Source of the DNA: Bifidobacterium breve
GTDB lineage: Bacteria > Actinomycetota > Thermoleophilia > Solirubrobacterales > Solirubrobacteraceae
Reading direction: 5' to 3'
Length of the DNA: 64,000 bases
NCBI GenBank assembly: GCA_945878865.1
Contig: CAMCUD010000015.1
Coordinates: 49,907-113,906, forward strand
Position numbers and translations under genes: made by a program. The notes under the pieces are model-generated. The model had not been told where the DNA came from. It ran no database searches and saw nothing but the letters and a program-made list of their open reading frames with translations. This document shows, piece after piece, positions 33,566-42,215 of this stretch (the stretch's first letter is position 1; each line of letters starts with the position of its first letter).

Positions 33566-34543
33566 TCACCTGAACAGGAACGGGCGTGACCGCCCTTCCT
33601 CGCCTCGCGGCAGACCGTGGGTGCATTCCGCGTTGACGCTGGCGCAACCGCCTTCGGCTTTCAAGCAGCCGGTGAACTTCAAGGATTGGCACCGTGCCTG
33701 GTAGAGCGTCGTTGCCGACTCCTCGATGGGAGGCGTGTTGCGCTTGGGCGCCCCGGTCTTGCGGCTGAGGGGCACGAGCTTCGTCACCGGCACGGCGACG
33801 TGCAGCACGTAGCCCCTGTGCTTCCACATGTCGGTCTCGTACTTGAGGTCATCGCCCACCCAGTGGCGGGGTGTGCGGATCGAGCGCGATGTCGGCGAGG
33901 CGCTGCGGATCTCGTCACGCATCATCCAGATCCCGACCGAGAAGATGGCGGCGAACCCCCCTACCTCGCTGACGGCGCTTGGCCACTCCCGTCCGAGCAC
34001 GAGCGTCACGATCAGCGCGATGGCGCCGACTGCGAGCATCGTCGTGAGCGACGCCGCAGTGCGGTGGAGGTACCACTTCCGAGTCACGCCCTTCCACTTG
34101 GTGTCACGAGAGGATCGGCAAGGTGGTTCGCCCACGACTCCGTCGATACGCGGCCGGATGTAGTACCAGTCGACGTGACTTGATGCCAACCAAGCCACCA
34201 CGGTCACGCCGACTACACCAACAAGCGCTTGGACCTCGGCCTCAGACAGGGGACCGACGCCTGTGGCCACGTCCCAGCCGCTCGCGAGGAGCACGACTGC
34301 AACCACTCCAGGCGCGAGATAGCTCAGAAGCATCTGCCGCGCAATGGCGCGATCCCCGGCCATCCGTCTCGGTGTACGAGCCTGGGCTCCGAGCTTGCGC
34401 GCGTATGCGTGGTTGAGCACGAGCGCCCAGGCTGCTCCGACGATGGCAAGCGCCAGGACGAAACCCGATTGCCCAAGCGCGACCAGCGCGCAAAGCAGCA
34501 GGCAAGCCGCAACGGAGAGGCCAAGAACTGTGCCCGGATTCAT
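33566..34543 (-). CDS. Membrane protein with Cys-rich C-terminus
   Basis: 325 residues with about six hydrophobic segments in the first 215 residues, then a hydrophilic domain containing CQSLKFTGC, GGCASVNAEC and TH, i.e. several Cys that could form disulfides or bind metal. No family recognised. It stands between the DUF4062 gene and the heme peroxidase gene, on the minus strand. Confidence 0.55.
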   Translation of the reverse strand: MNPGTVLGLSVAACLLLCALVALGQSGFVLALAIVGAAWALVLNHAYARKLGAQARTPRRMAGDRAIARQMLLSYLAPGVVAVVLLASGWDVATGVGPLSEAEVQALVGVVGVTVVAWLASSHVDWYYIRPRIDGVVGEPPCRSSRDTKWKGVTRKWYLHRTAASLTTMLAVGAIALIVTLVLGREWPSAVSEVGGFAAIFSVGIWMMRDEIRSASPTSRSIRTPRHWVGDDLKYETDMWKHRGYVLHVAVPVTKLVPLSRKTGAPKRNTPPIEESATTLYQARCQSLKFTGCLKAEGGCASVNAECTHGLPRGEEGRSRPFLFR

Positions 34544-34708
34544 GCCCGCGATTCTTACTCAGTCGGAGCAAGACTGCTCGCGTGTTGAACACGCCCCCAC
34601 AGCTTGCGCGATCAGCTCCCTTGGGCGGACGTGGCGAGCCACTCTGACTCCGACCTCCGTTCGTCGCGGAATGGCGGCCGTTTGCGCTGGCGGTTCCCAA
34701 GGTGACGA

Positions 34709-36127
34709 CTACGCCGTCGCATAGCGCACGAGGTCTGCGAGCTCGAATCGGTCCGGCTGTGTGGCGATCGGTGCGCTCGGTCGCCAGCTGGGTTCGACGT
34801 TGATGTAGCTGAGCTTGTCGCCGGCGAGGAGGCCGAGGAGGACTTCGGCGACGATGCGGGCGCCGACCTTGCCGAGGCGTTCGCCGCGGTGGTCTTCGAG
34901 GTCGGATTCCTTGAGGATGTAGAACCACAGCGGGGTCGGGTCCAGTTCGGTGCCGAGTTCAGCGCCGGTGCGTGGGGTGACGCCGAGGAAGCGGGCGACG
35001 TCCTGGCCGGACGGCAGACCGAGCGCTTTGCCGCGCTTGAGGTTGCGCAGGGCCAGGGATTGGTCGCTGGAGATCCGTGGGAGGTCGAATAGGCCGGGGG
35101 TGAGCTTGGCGTCGATGCGCCGCGACGGCTGCGGCGTGCTGCCGTCGATTGGCAGGAACATGTGCCAGTCGATCGTCCAGTTCGGGGGTAGCGGCCGGTT
35201 GCCGCGCAGATCGTCGAACTGGCCGACAGCGTCGCCGGGCAAGAAGATCGGGCGGTCCGGCACCGCGTCAGACAGGTTATAGGCCGCGCGGATCTGGCTG
35301 TGGCCGAAGCGGAAGGCGGCTCCGGAGAACTCGACGGGCATGTACGGGTCGTTCTTCGGGTCGTAGTAGCGCAACTCGACCTGTCGCTGCCCGCTGGTTT
35401 GGTCAAGTTCGAAGAGCTGGTCGATCAGCTCGCGGCCGCAGATGCGTGGGAGGTAGTCGTTGACGATGACCCACTGGTAGTGCCAGCGCACCAGACGCTG
35501 GGTCTCTGCAAGTCGGTTCTCCTCTGTGATCGCGGGATCCGGATTGACGACCTCGCGCAGGATCTTGTTGTGGAAGCGCAGGAAGACCAGCTGGAGCTGG
35601 GAGACGATGATGTTCTCGTCGTTTCGCGGGTCGCCGATCAGCGCGATCCCTTGCGCGTTGCGCGGCAGGTCAGGCTGCCCGTTGCTCTCGCCGACGAGCA
35701 GCGCATCGGGCTCATTCCTGTCGTACTGAAACGGCTCGTCGGCCGGGCCCGACCCGTACAGCGAATCGAGGTCAAACCGCGGCGTTCGAAAGTCGTGCAG
35801 CGCGTCGGGATCGTTGGTGCGGCCGAGCTGTGAGGTCGGGTCAAAGGTTATGTCGTGATCGACGAACTGTCCGAAGTAGGTGTAACCCGACGGGACCGAG
35901 GGGTTGTCGCCGTCCCCGGCAGGCGCCCCGGGGTGTCCCCAACCACCCGGTGCGCCACCGGGAGCCGGCTCGGGCTCGCGCATCTGCTCGGCCAGCGCTG
36001 CAAGCTGGTCGTCGCCGTACTCCGTGGCCGGGCGCAGGCGGCGGAACATCCGCCCAAACCGCCCCTCGCTGATCGACGACAGCGGCACCCGCCTTGCTCC
36101 GCGTGGCTCAGACCCGTGAATGCGCAT
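34709..36127 (-). CDS. Animal-type heme peroxidase family protein
   Basis: 472 residues without a signal peptide. The peroxidase-cyclooxygenase fold signature is clear: GQFVDHDITFDP with the distal His (H91) and its calcium/heme Asp neighbours, VFLRFHNKILRE, RLVRWHYQWVIVNDYLP, and FRFGHSQIRAAY with the proximal His (H276). Bacterial members oxidise halides or organic substrates with H2O2 or act as dioxygenase-like enzymes. Substrate unknown. The promoter region (36128-36370) is shared with the divergent nuclease-fold gene. Confidence 0.85.
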   Translation of the reverse strand: MRIHGSEPRGARRVPLSSISEGRFGRMFRRLRPATEYGDDQLAALAEQMREPEPAPGGAPGGWGHPGAPAGDGDNPSVPSGYTYFGQFVDHDITFDPTSQLGRTNDPDALHDFRTPRFDLDSLYGSGPADEPFQYDRNEPDALLVGESNGQPDLPRNAQGIALIGDPRNDENIIVSQLQLVFLRFHNKILREVVNPDPAITEENRLAETQRLVRWHYQWVIVNDYLPRICGRELIDQLFELDQTSGQRQVELRYYDPKNDPYMPVEFSGAAFRFGHSQIRAAYNLSDAVPDRPIFLPGDAVGQFDDLRGNRPLPPNWTIDWHMFLPIDGSTPQPSRRIDAKLTPGLFDLPRISSDQSLALRNLKRGKALGLPSGQDVARFLGVTPRTGAELGTELDPTPLWFYILKESDLEDHRGERLGKVGARIVAEVLLGLLAGDKLSYINVEPSWRPSAPIATQPDRFELADLVRYATA

Positions 36128-36370
36128 CGACGTCCCCTCCGACAGGTGGTTCGACTACTCAGCGACCATCCTCTAGGTTGTGTGGTCCGCGTGCAAGATC
36201 GCAACAGCCTCGCAACACGATCGATGCCGTCGCGCCCTGCCAAGAGTCAACCGTCAGGCCGAGCCGTCGTCCCAGCGGGGCGTGTTGCGGTTTGGTAAAG
36301 CAGCCCTGTGCTATACACCTTGTCTTGAGTATGGTCGCGTCTTCGCAATGTCTAGTGGGAGGGCAGCGCG
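36128..36370. other. Divergent 243-bp promoter region, no gene seen
   Basis: Lies between the divergent peroxidase and nuclease-fold genes. It has no supported frame or strong repeat; GGGAGGG before the GTG at 36371 is the only clear signal. Confidence 0.4.
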
Positions 36371-37354
36371 GTGGCCAAAGCGGTATTCACGACTCGTGGC
36401 AACCTGAAGGTCGGCATCGGCAAGCTGGCGGCCGGGAGCACCGGCAAACGGTCGAGTGTCAAGACCGCCGTTCACGACGGCGACACCATCACCACCGATC
36501 CCGACGGGAACCTCGGTGTGCGGTTCCTGGCGATCGATACGCCGGAGGTCAGCCTGCCGCTGCCGACCGGGCCGCAGGATCGGTTCGTCAAGATCGGCAG
36601 CGAAGAGTGGACGACGTTCCTGACCGACCCCTTCGCCCCGGCGCTGCCGCCGTTTGACCCACCGCTGGATCCGGGCCTGAAGGCACACATAGCCGGCCGA
36701 GCCGGGCCCGGGGCGGCGGCCAATCACCAGGCCCATGCGCTGGCGGCCGAGCGGGCGCTCGAGGAGCAGGTGGCAAAGGATCTGGCCGAACTGTTCGCCG
36801 ACGATCTGGAGGCGTTTCGATTCTTCTACGCCTTCGCGCACGAGGTCATGGACGGCTACGGCCGGCTGCTCGGGTACATCCACCCAGATCAGCCGCACAC
36901 GCCGAAGGCCCAGCGGCGCGCCTCGTACAACCGCCGCCAGCTCGACGACGGCCTGGCGAGCCCGTACTTCATCTGGCCCAACCTCGACCCCTACCGACCG
37001 CAAGGGTCGCTAGCGAAGGCCGTCCCACCGCCGGGCGACGTCGCACCCGAGCACGCGACGGGCGCGCAGCGGGATGAGCTCGAGCGGGCGCGCACCGCGG
37101 TCCGCACGGCCCGCGAGCAGCACAACGGCATCTACGACGCCGCCAACCCGTTGGCGTTGCAGCCCTCGGAGCTGCGGTTCCTCTCGCGCCGTAAGCCACC
37201 GGAGCGGTGGGTCATCGACCTGGGGGCCGGTGGTGACACGATCCTGCCTCCTCAGCGCTACTACGAGATCGAGAACCTCGAAGATCGGCTGTACGTCCCG
37301 GACGAGTACATCCCGCTGTTCGAACAGGCCGGCTGGAAGCGCGGCGCCGTATGA
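36371..37354 (+). CDS. Thermonuclease-fold (SNase-like) protein with a large insertion
   Basis: GTG start after GGGAGGG. 327 residues. SNase motifs: VHDGDTITTD (residues 34-43), VRFLAIDTPEVS (50-61, Arg and Asp of the active site) and DGYGRLLGYIH (161-171, second Arg). In normal SNases the second and third motifs are about 40 residues apart; here about 100 helical residues separate them. A further 150-residue extension ends in RYYEIENLEDRLYVPDEYIP. There is no signal peptide. Nuclease activity is possible but unproven. Confidence 0.7.
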   Translation: MAKAVFTTRGNLKVGIGKLAAGSTGKRSSVKTAVHDGDTITTDPDGNLGVRFLAIDTPEVSLPLPTGPQDRFVKIGSEEWTTFLTDPFAPALPPFDPPLDPGLKAHIAGRAGPGAAANHQAHALAAERALEEQVAKDLAELFADDLEAFRFFYAFAHEVMDGYGRLLGYIHPDQPHTPKAQRRASYNRRQLDDGLASPYFIWPNLDPYRPQGSLAKAVPPPGDVAPEHATGAQRDELERARTAVRTAREQHNGIYDAANPLALQPSELRFLSRRKPPERWVIDLGAGGDTILPPQRYYEIENLEDRLYVPDEYIPLFEQAGWKRGAV

Positions 37355-37429
37355 CCATCGCTCCCGGGGTCCCTGGCCGGCCAAAACCGGCTCACCTCAC
37401 GCCATCCATCCACAAGGGAGCGACCTGAC

Positions 37430-38095
37430 ATGACCCCGGTTCTTGCGGTGCCCGCGATCGGTACACCCGCGGGCAGTGCCGCAGCGATGCGGGCCGTCAC
37501 ATTGGTGCAGCGGCTGCTCGCCCTCGACGACGTCTGGACCGCCCAGCTCGAAGCCGCGAAGGGCGGCGGCCCGGTCGGGGACGAAGACGTTGAGGTCGCG
37601 GCGACGCTGGTCGCCGACATGCAGGCTGGCCTGGACCAGCTTTCGGCCGAGGCCGAACTCCTCTCGATGATCCTGCAGGCCGCTGGATCGGCGCGGGTCG
37701 AGGACGGGCTAGCGACCCTCGCGGGTCTGCCGGCCGCGCCCGACGATCTCGTTGAGATGTGGGAGACCTCGCTGCCGGACTTCACGCTGTGGAGTGCCTC
37801 GATCGAGGCGTGTCAGTACCTGCGCGAGGAGGCCTCTGCGGAGAAGGACGTGCTCGCCGAGAAGCTCGAGCGTCTGCGTCGCGGCGAGGTCACTGAGGGT
37901 GACTTTCGCTTCCCCGTGCGATGCGCCATGCACCTGATGCTCGGCGGCGGAGCGGTCATCGCCACCGTGGGGCTCGGCGGAGCCCCGGCGTTCGTGCTGC
38001 TCGGCGCGTCATGCGCGGCCGGTCAGGCGGTGATGGGCTGGAAGGACGCCGGGTGTCCCAAGGTCCTGCCCGAGATCTCCCGCGGGAGACGCTAG
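37430..38095 (+). CDS. Uncharacterised helical protein with C-terminal hydrophobic segment
   Basis: 221 residues, GGGAG nine bases before the ATG. Mostly helical and acidic (LQRLLALDDVWTAQLE, EAELLSMILQ, EKDVLAEKLERLRRG), then a Gly/Ala-rich hydrophobic segment (LMLGGGAVIATVGLGGAPAFVLLGASCAAG). Same direction as the nuclease-fold gene, 75 bp away. No family recognised. Confidence 0.5.
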   Translation: MTPVLAVPAIGTPAGSAAAMRAVTLVQRLLALDDVWTAQLEAAKGGGPVGDEDVEVAATLVADMQAGLDQLSAEAELLSMILQAAGSARVEDGLATLAGLPAAPDDLVEMWETSLPDFTLWSASIEACQYLREEASAEKDVLAEKLERLRRGEVTEGDFRFPVRCAMHLMLGGGAVIATVGLGGAPAFVLLGASCAAGQAVMGWKDAGCPKVLPEISRGRR

Positions 38096-38166
38096 CCAAG
38101 GGCGAGGCTGTCGCCTCGGACGTGCGCGCTCCAGCCGCGCCCGAACCCCATCGCTACCCTCCCGGT

Positions 38167-38397
38167 GTGCGGACCTACCAGGTAGCTCTGCGAGTCGGGG
38201 GAACGTCGCGGCAGCTCAGCGAAACGGCTGCCGCACTCGCGCACGCCTTCCCCGGCATTGAGCCGTTGACCGGCCGCCGTGGAACCTTCCGCGTATCAGT
38301 CGAGGCGGAGGCGCGTGCGTCCGCGGTCTCGCACCTGTCGGCCCTCATCGCCGGCTTGCCGCCTGAGCTCACCCGCCGCGTCGTCGTCCTAGGCTGA
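38167..38397 (+). CDS. Small uncharacterised protein (76 aa)
   Basis: GTG start. TYQVALRVGGTSRQLSETAAALAHAFPGIEPLTGRRGTFRV looks like a beta-alpha-beta mini-domain. Its 3' end overlaps the convergent small HTH gene by nine bases. No family. Confidence 0.4.
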   Translation: MRTYQVALRVGGTSRQLSETAAALAHAFPGIEPLTGRRGTFRVSVEAEARASAVSHLSALIAGLPPELTRRVVVLG

Positions 38398-38595
38398 CCG
38401 GCGCTGCTGCGAGACGCGGTACTGCGCCAAGAGGATCCGTGCCGTCTCCGCATCGAACCGGTAGCGCTCGTTGAGGTGATGCTCGCGCAGCAACGCGTGG
38501 CCAGCTCGCCACTGGCGACGCAGCCAGGTGTTGAATGTGTGCGGCGCTACCCCGATGCTGCGGGCAAGCTCAGGGCCGGTGAGCGCGTCGGGCAT
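38389..38595 (-). CDS. Small helix-turn-helix protein
   Basis: 68 residues: LTGPELARSIGVAPHTFNTWLRRQW is a helix-turn-helix of the AlpA/MerR-like type, followed by a helix and a basic tail. Probable regulator within the element. Confidence 0.5.
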   Translation of the reverse strand: MPDALTGPELARSIGVAPHTFNTWLRRQWRAGHALLREHHLNERYRFDAETARILLAQYRVSQQRRSA

Positions 38596-38825
38596 GGTTG
38601 CGCGTTGTAGCGAACGAACCGCGATCTGTGCAACGCCGTGGCCCCGTTGAGGGTCGACTAGTGAACCGCATGATTGATCCTGAGACTCAGCGACCCGCCG
38701 CTAGGCGATCAGGGCGCACCTGCGGCCATGCTGCTGACTCGAATTGCACGCCACAACGCGCCAGTCGACTGATCCCGATTGCGCTCACACACCGCAGCCT
38801 CCGACGAGTGCGATTAGATCGACCC
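38596..38825. other. 230-bp intergenic region, nothing recognised
   Basis: The frame that enters the next gene from 38598 has no ribosome-binding site or similarity; no repeat stands out. Confidence 0.4.
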
Positions 38826-39272
38826 GTGGACGCACCAACCGAGCTCGGTAGACCACTGGCCCGAGGCGGCTCGGTGTGCCACGTGCTCGCCGTACGGGAC
38901 GGGGTCGGGACGATGGTCGCGGCCTGCGGACGGTCGTGTGGCGGCTTCGGCGGCCACCAACCCTTTAACCCTGCCGTGACAACGTGCGAGGTGCATCACG
39001 AGCCCGTCTGCCGAGAGTGTGTCGAGATCCTCGAGCACGAGCGCGAGACCGGGCTATGGATTGGCCCCGGCAGCGACCCTCACCACGGAACGCCTCGGAC
39101 GGTCTGCTTGCGTCCTGGCTGCCCAGAGCTGGTCCTGATCGCGTCGTGCTGGTGCGACGAGCACCTGGCGATGTGTCGTGCGCGCGAAACCCCTTGCCAG
39201 CATCCAGCGCACCTCTGCGACGCGGCGGTGCACTTCTGCGATCAACACGGTGGACCAGCGGGCCCCGCCTAG
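38826..39272 (+). CDS. Cys/His-rich putative zinc-binding protein
   Basis: GTG start; 148 residues with about fifteen Cys and many His: ACGRSCGG, TTCEVHHEPVCRECV, VCLRPGCPE, ASCWCDEH, TPCQHPAHLC and VHFCDQH. The spacing resembles B-box or tandem treble-clef zinc fingers. No enzymatic motif. Start uncertain (ATG 38913 is an alternative). Confidence 0.5.
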   Translation: MDAPTELGRPLARGGSVCHVLAVRDGVGTMVAACGRSCGGFGGHQPFNPAVTTCEVHHEPVCRECVEILEHERETGLWIGPGSDPHHGTPRTVCLRPGCPELVLIASCWCDEHLAMCRARETPCQHPAHLCDAAVHFCDQHGGPAGPA

Positions 39273-39316
39273 CCGATGTACGGTAACAGGCCCCTTGGGC
39301 ACGTCGATCAGCAGCT

Positions 39317-39514
39317 TCAGAACGGCCGACGCGTCCCGCACTTGAAACACGTCGTGTAGGCGCCGGGGTTTTCTTCGCCGCAGTCCGGACAATCCCAATC
39401 CGAGTAGCTGCCGGCATTCGCGTTCCAGCCGCCGCAGTGATCGCACGAGTCAGCGTCGTCGTCGGCATTGTCATGCCCACATCTCTGGCACGTCCAAGAC
39501 ATTGGGATCTCCAT
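39317..39514 (-). CDS. Double RanBP2-type zinc ribbon protein
   Basis: 65 residues with two four-Cys modules: WTCQRCGHDN... CDHCGG and WDCPDCGEENPGA... CFKCGTRRPF. Each is a CxxC-x10-CxxC zinc finger of the RanBP2 type. Binding partner unknown (protein or single-stranded nucleic acid in known members). Confidence 0.65.
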   Translation of the reverse strand: MEIPMSWTCQRCGHDNADDDADSCDHCGGWNANAGSYSDWDCPDCGEENPGAYTTCFKCGTRRPF

Positions 39515-39610
39515 TACTCGGGCTACGCGTCAGCGAGGATCTCCCGAACCGGTGGAGATCGCAAGTCCTGCTGCAAGGTCTTTACAAGCGGCCGTGAGAC
39601 GGCAAGGCCG

Positions 39611-39829
39611 CTAGCCGATTCGATGTAAGAGGTCTCCGGGCGCAATCTCCAGACCCCGCGCCAACTTCACGATGGTCCCAAGCCGCGGGTCCCTGCCCGC
39701 CCGCTCGAGCAACGAAACCTCCGTGCGGTGCAGCCCGACGAGGTCGCCGAGCGCCTCCTGCGAGAGGCCAGCCTGCTCACGGGCGGCCCTCAGGTTGGCG
39801 GCGAATTGAGCACGAGGCTCCACCCGCAA
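39611..39829 (-). CDS. XRE-family helix-turn-helix regulator
   Basis: 72 residues, a lone HTH_3 domain: FAANLRAAREQAGLSQEALGDLVGLHRTEVSLLERAGRDPRLGTIVKLARGLEI. Divergent from the large secreted protein gene at 39909, whose promoter it may control. Confidence 0.75.
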   Translation of the reverse strand: MRVEPRAQFAANLRAAREQAGLSQEALGDLVGLHRTEVSLLERAGRDPRLGTIVKLARGLEIAPGDLLHRIG

Positions 39830-39908
39830 GAGTGTTCTCCTGTGCGGACAAGACCTCTACAGACAAAACCTCGCATTTCCAGCGCATCAGCGGTACCGTC
39901 CGACGTCT

Positions 39909-42146
39909 ATGCAGACAAAAGCTCTCATTCGCGCAGGTGCCGTCCCTGCAATTCCCAGACTAGCCCGTCCCCGGCAAGACCTTCTTCTCGCCGCCGTCGC
40001 GGTGGTGCTCGCCCTGCTGGCCGGCGCTGCCACCGCTCGCGCGGCAGATCCCTCATCGTTCTTCTGGGTCAATCAGGTGGAGCGCACCATCGGCGGCAGC
40101 GCGCTTGACGGAAGCAACGTCAACCACCGACTCATCGACCTCGGCTACTTCACCCCGACGCAGCTCGCGACAAGCGGCGACTACGTCTACTGGCTGGATC
40201 CCGCACTGAACGCGATCGGCCGAGCCAAGACCGACGGCACGTCAGTCAACCGCCGCTTCATCACCGGGCTGGCGCCGTCGGAGTCCGATCGAATCAGTGG
40301 GATCGCGGCCGACGCGACGCATGTGTACTGGGGCGCCTGGTCGGCTGGCTCGACGAACAAGGGGCGCATTGGTCGTGCAGCACTCGACGGCACGAGCCGA
40401 AACGACACACTCATCGGGAACCTGAGCAGCGTTCCTATCGATCTCGCTGTCGACGCGTCCAACGTCTTCTGGCTATGGGCGGACAACGGACAGACCGCTA
40501 TCGGCAAGGCGACCAAGGCCGGAGTCGGCATCTCGCAGACCTTCATTCTCGGGGGCCTCGACGCCGACGGGTGGGGATCACCGAGCGGGATCACGACCCA
40601 TAACGGCTACGTGTACTGGACCGACGACCCCGTAGGGAAGATCGGCCGGGCGAAGACCGACGGCACGAACGTCCAGCCGAGCTTGATCACCGGCCTGGCG
40701 ACCGCCGACTTCAACGACCGCCTCGTCGGCGACATCGTGGTCACCGACAGCTTCATCTACTGGCAGGAGGAACGCGCGAACGACGATGACGGCAAGTACG
40801 GCCGCATCGGCCGAGCCACCCTCGCCGGCGCATCGGCTACCTCTAACTTCATGAAGGTCGAAAGCAGCCCGACCGGACTCGCCGCGACGGCAACGGGCTT
40901 GATCTGGTCACTCCATGAGCACTCCGGCCTATCGCGCTCCGCGCTCGACGGGACCAGCATCAACGACAACTTCGTCGCCGGTCACAACACGATGCCTCAG
41001 GCACTCGTCGCCGACAAGGACTACATCTACTGGCTCAACGGACTTGACAACCGGATCGCGCGTGCGACGCGTGACGGGACGGCCGTCACCCCGAGCTTTA
41101 TCGACGTCGGCCCGTACGAGCTCTCTGACCTCGCGCTCGACGCCACTTACATCTACTTCTCATTCCAGAGCTACGCCTACATGGAGTTCGGCAGCGGCCC
41201 GATCGGCCTCGGTCGTGTCCGTCGCGACGGCAGCGGCAGCCCCGACATCCTGATCGGCGATCGACCGATCGGCAGCTTCGTCGTGACCGCAACGCACGTG
41301 TACTGGCTTGGCTTCAAGAATGGGATCGGACCGACGATCGACCGAGCAGCAATCGACGGCACGGCCATCAGCTCGCCGTTCATCACGGGGCTGACGGACT
41401 CCCCGGGCGAACTCGCCGTCAGCGATGCGCACCTCTTCTGGGCCGACAGTTGGAAGCGGCGCATCGGACGCGTCGCTCTCGATAGATCGGGGCTCGTCAA
41501 CACGTTCATCGACAACACCGGCGAGTCCGACTCGCTCGCGATTGATGGCACCAGGCTGTTCTGGAATGGCGGAACCAGCGATAACACCGCGGGATCGATC
41601 GCCCCAGGCACGATCCAAGTCGCGAACACGAGTGGCTCGGGGACGCCACAGCCGTTCGTCAGTGTCTTCAACCCGGGGAACGATCGAACCGACCCCATCG
41701 GCGACATCGCCATCGCCCAGGCCGACCTCGCCACACCCGTCCCGCCAGCACCGACACCTCCCGGTCCCGGCGAGCAGCCGAGCGATCCGACACCGCCAGC
41801 GCAAGGCCCCCCGCCATCGTCCCCCGCGCCGTCCGGTGGCGTTCCGACACCGCCTCCGAGCGGATCTGGTGGCGTCACCCCGCCGAGCGCGTCGAAGCCC
41901 AGCGCCGCGCTGCGATCACGAAGCGCCAAGCGAGGAAGCGCCCTCCTGCTCTCGCTCACCGGCGTCACCAAGGGAACGAAGCTCTCGGTGACGTGGAATC
42001 CGAAGCGCGGCCGGGCGACACGCGCGACCTACTCGGTACGTGGGACGAGTGTGAAGGTCACGGTGCCGAAGAAGGCCGGGCGCTACGTCCTGACGGTCAG
42101 GAGCGGAACGACCGTCATCCTCGCGGCCCCTGTGACGGTGAGGTAG
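39909..42146 (+). CDS. Secreted YWTD-like repeat protein (beta-propeller)
   Basis: 745 residues with a signal peptide (VAVVLALLAGAATARA). Some twelve repeats of about 45 residues contain YVYWLDPALNAIGRAKTDGTS, HVYWGAWS... GRIGRAALDGTS and similar, the YWxD/IGRA-DGT pattern of LDL-receptor-type six-bladed propellers. A Pro-rich linker of about 60 residues (PPAPTPPGPGEQ... PPPSGSGG) and a basic Ig-like C-terminal domain follow. Extracellular or cell-wall-associated, with a likely binding role. Confidence 0.7.
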   Translation: MQTKALIRAGAVPAIPRLARPRQDLLLAAVAVVLALLAGAATARAADPSSFFWVNQVERTIGGSALDGSNVNHRLIDLGYFTPTQLATSGDYVYWLDPALNAIGRAKTDGTSVNRRFITGLAPSESDRISGIAADATHVYWGAWSAGSTNKGRIGRAALDGTSRNDTLIGNLSSVPIDLAVDASNVFWLWADNGQTAIGKATKAGVGISQTFILGGLDADGWGSPSGITTHNGYVYWTDDPVGKIGRAKTDGTNVQPSLITGLATADFNDRLVGDIVVTDSFIYWQEERANDDDGKYGRIGRATLAGASATSNFMKVESSPTGLAATATGLIWSLHEHSGLSRSALDGTSINDNFVAGHNTMPQALVADKDYIYWLNGLDNRIARATRDGTAVTPSFIDVGPYELSDLALDATYIYFSFQSYAYMEFGSGPIGLGRVRRDGSGSPDILIGDRPIGSFVVTATHVYWLGFKNGIGPTIDRAAIDGTAISSPFITGLTDSPGELAVSDAHLFWADSWKRRIGRVALDRSGLVNTFIDNTGESDSLAIDGTRLFWNGGTSDNTAGSIAPGTIQVANTSGSGTPQPFVSVFNPGNDRTDPIGDIAIAQADLATPVPPAPTPPGPGEQPSDPTPPAQGPPPSSPAPSGGVPTPPPSGSGGVTPPSASKPSAALRSRSAKRGSALLLSLTGVTKGTKLSVTWNPKRGRATRATYSVRGTSVKVTVPKKAGRYVLTVRSGTTVILAAPVTVR

Positions 42147-42215
42147 ACCAGTGGCTTGCACGCCGAAGCGAGGAGGCGCGAATCACGCCCCTATTCGCTC
42201 AGTACTCTTCGATCC

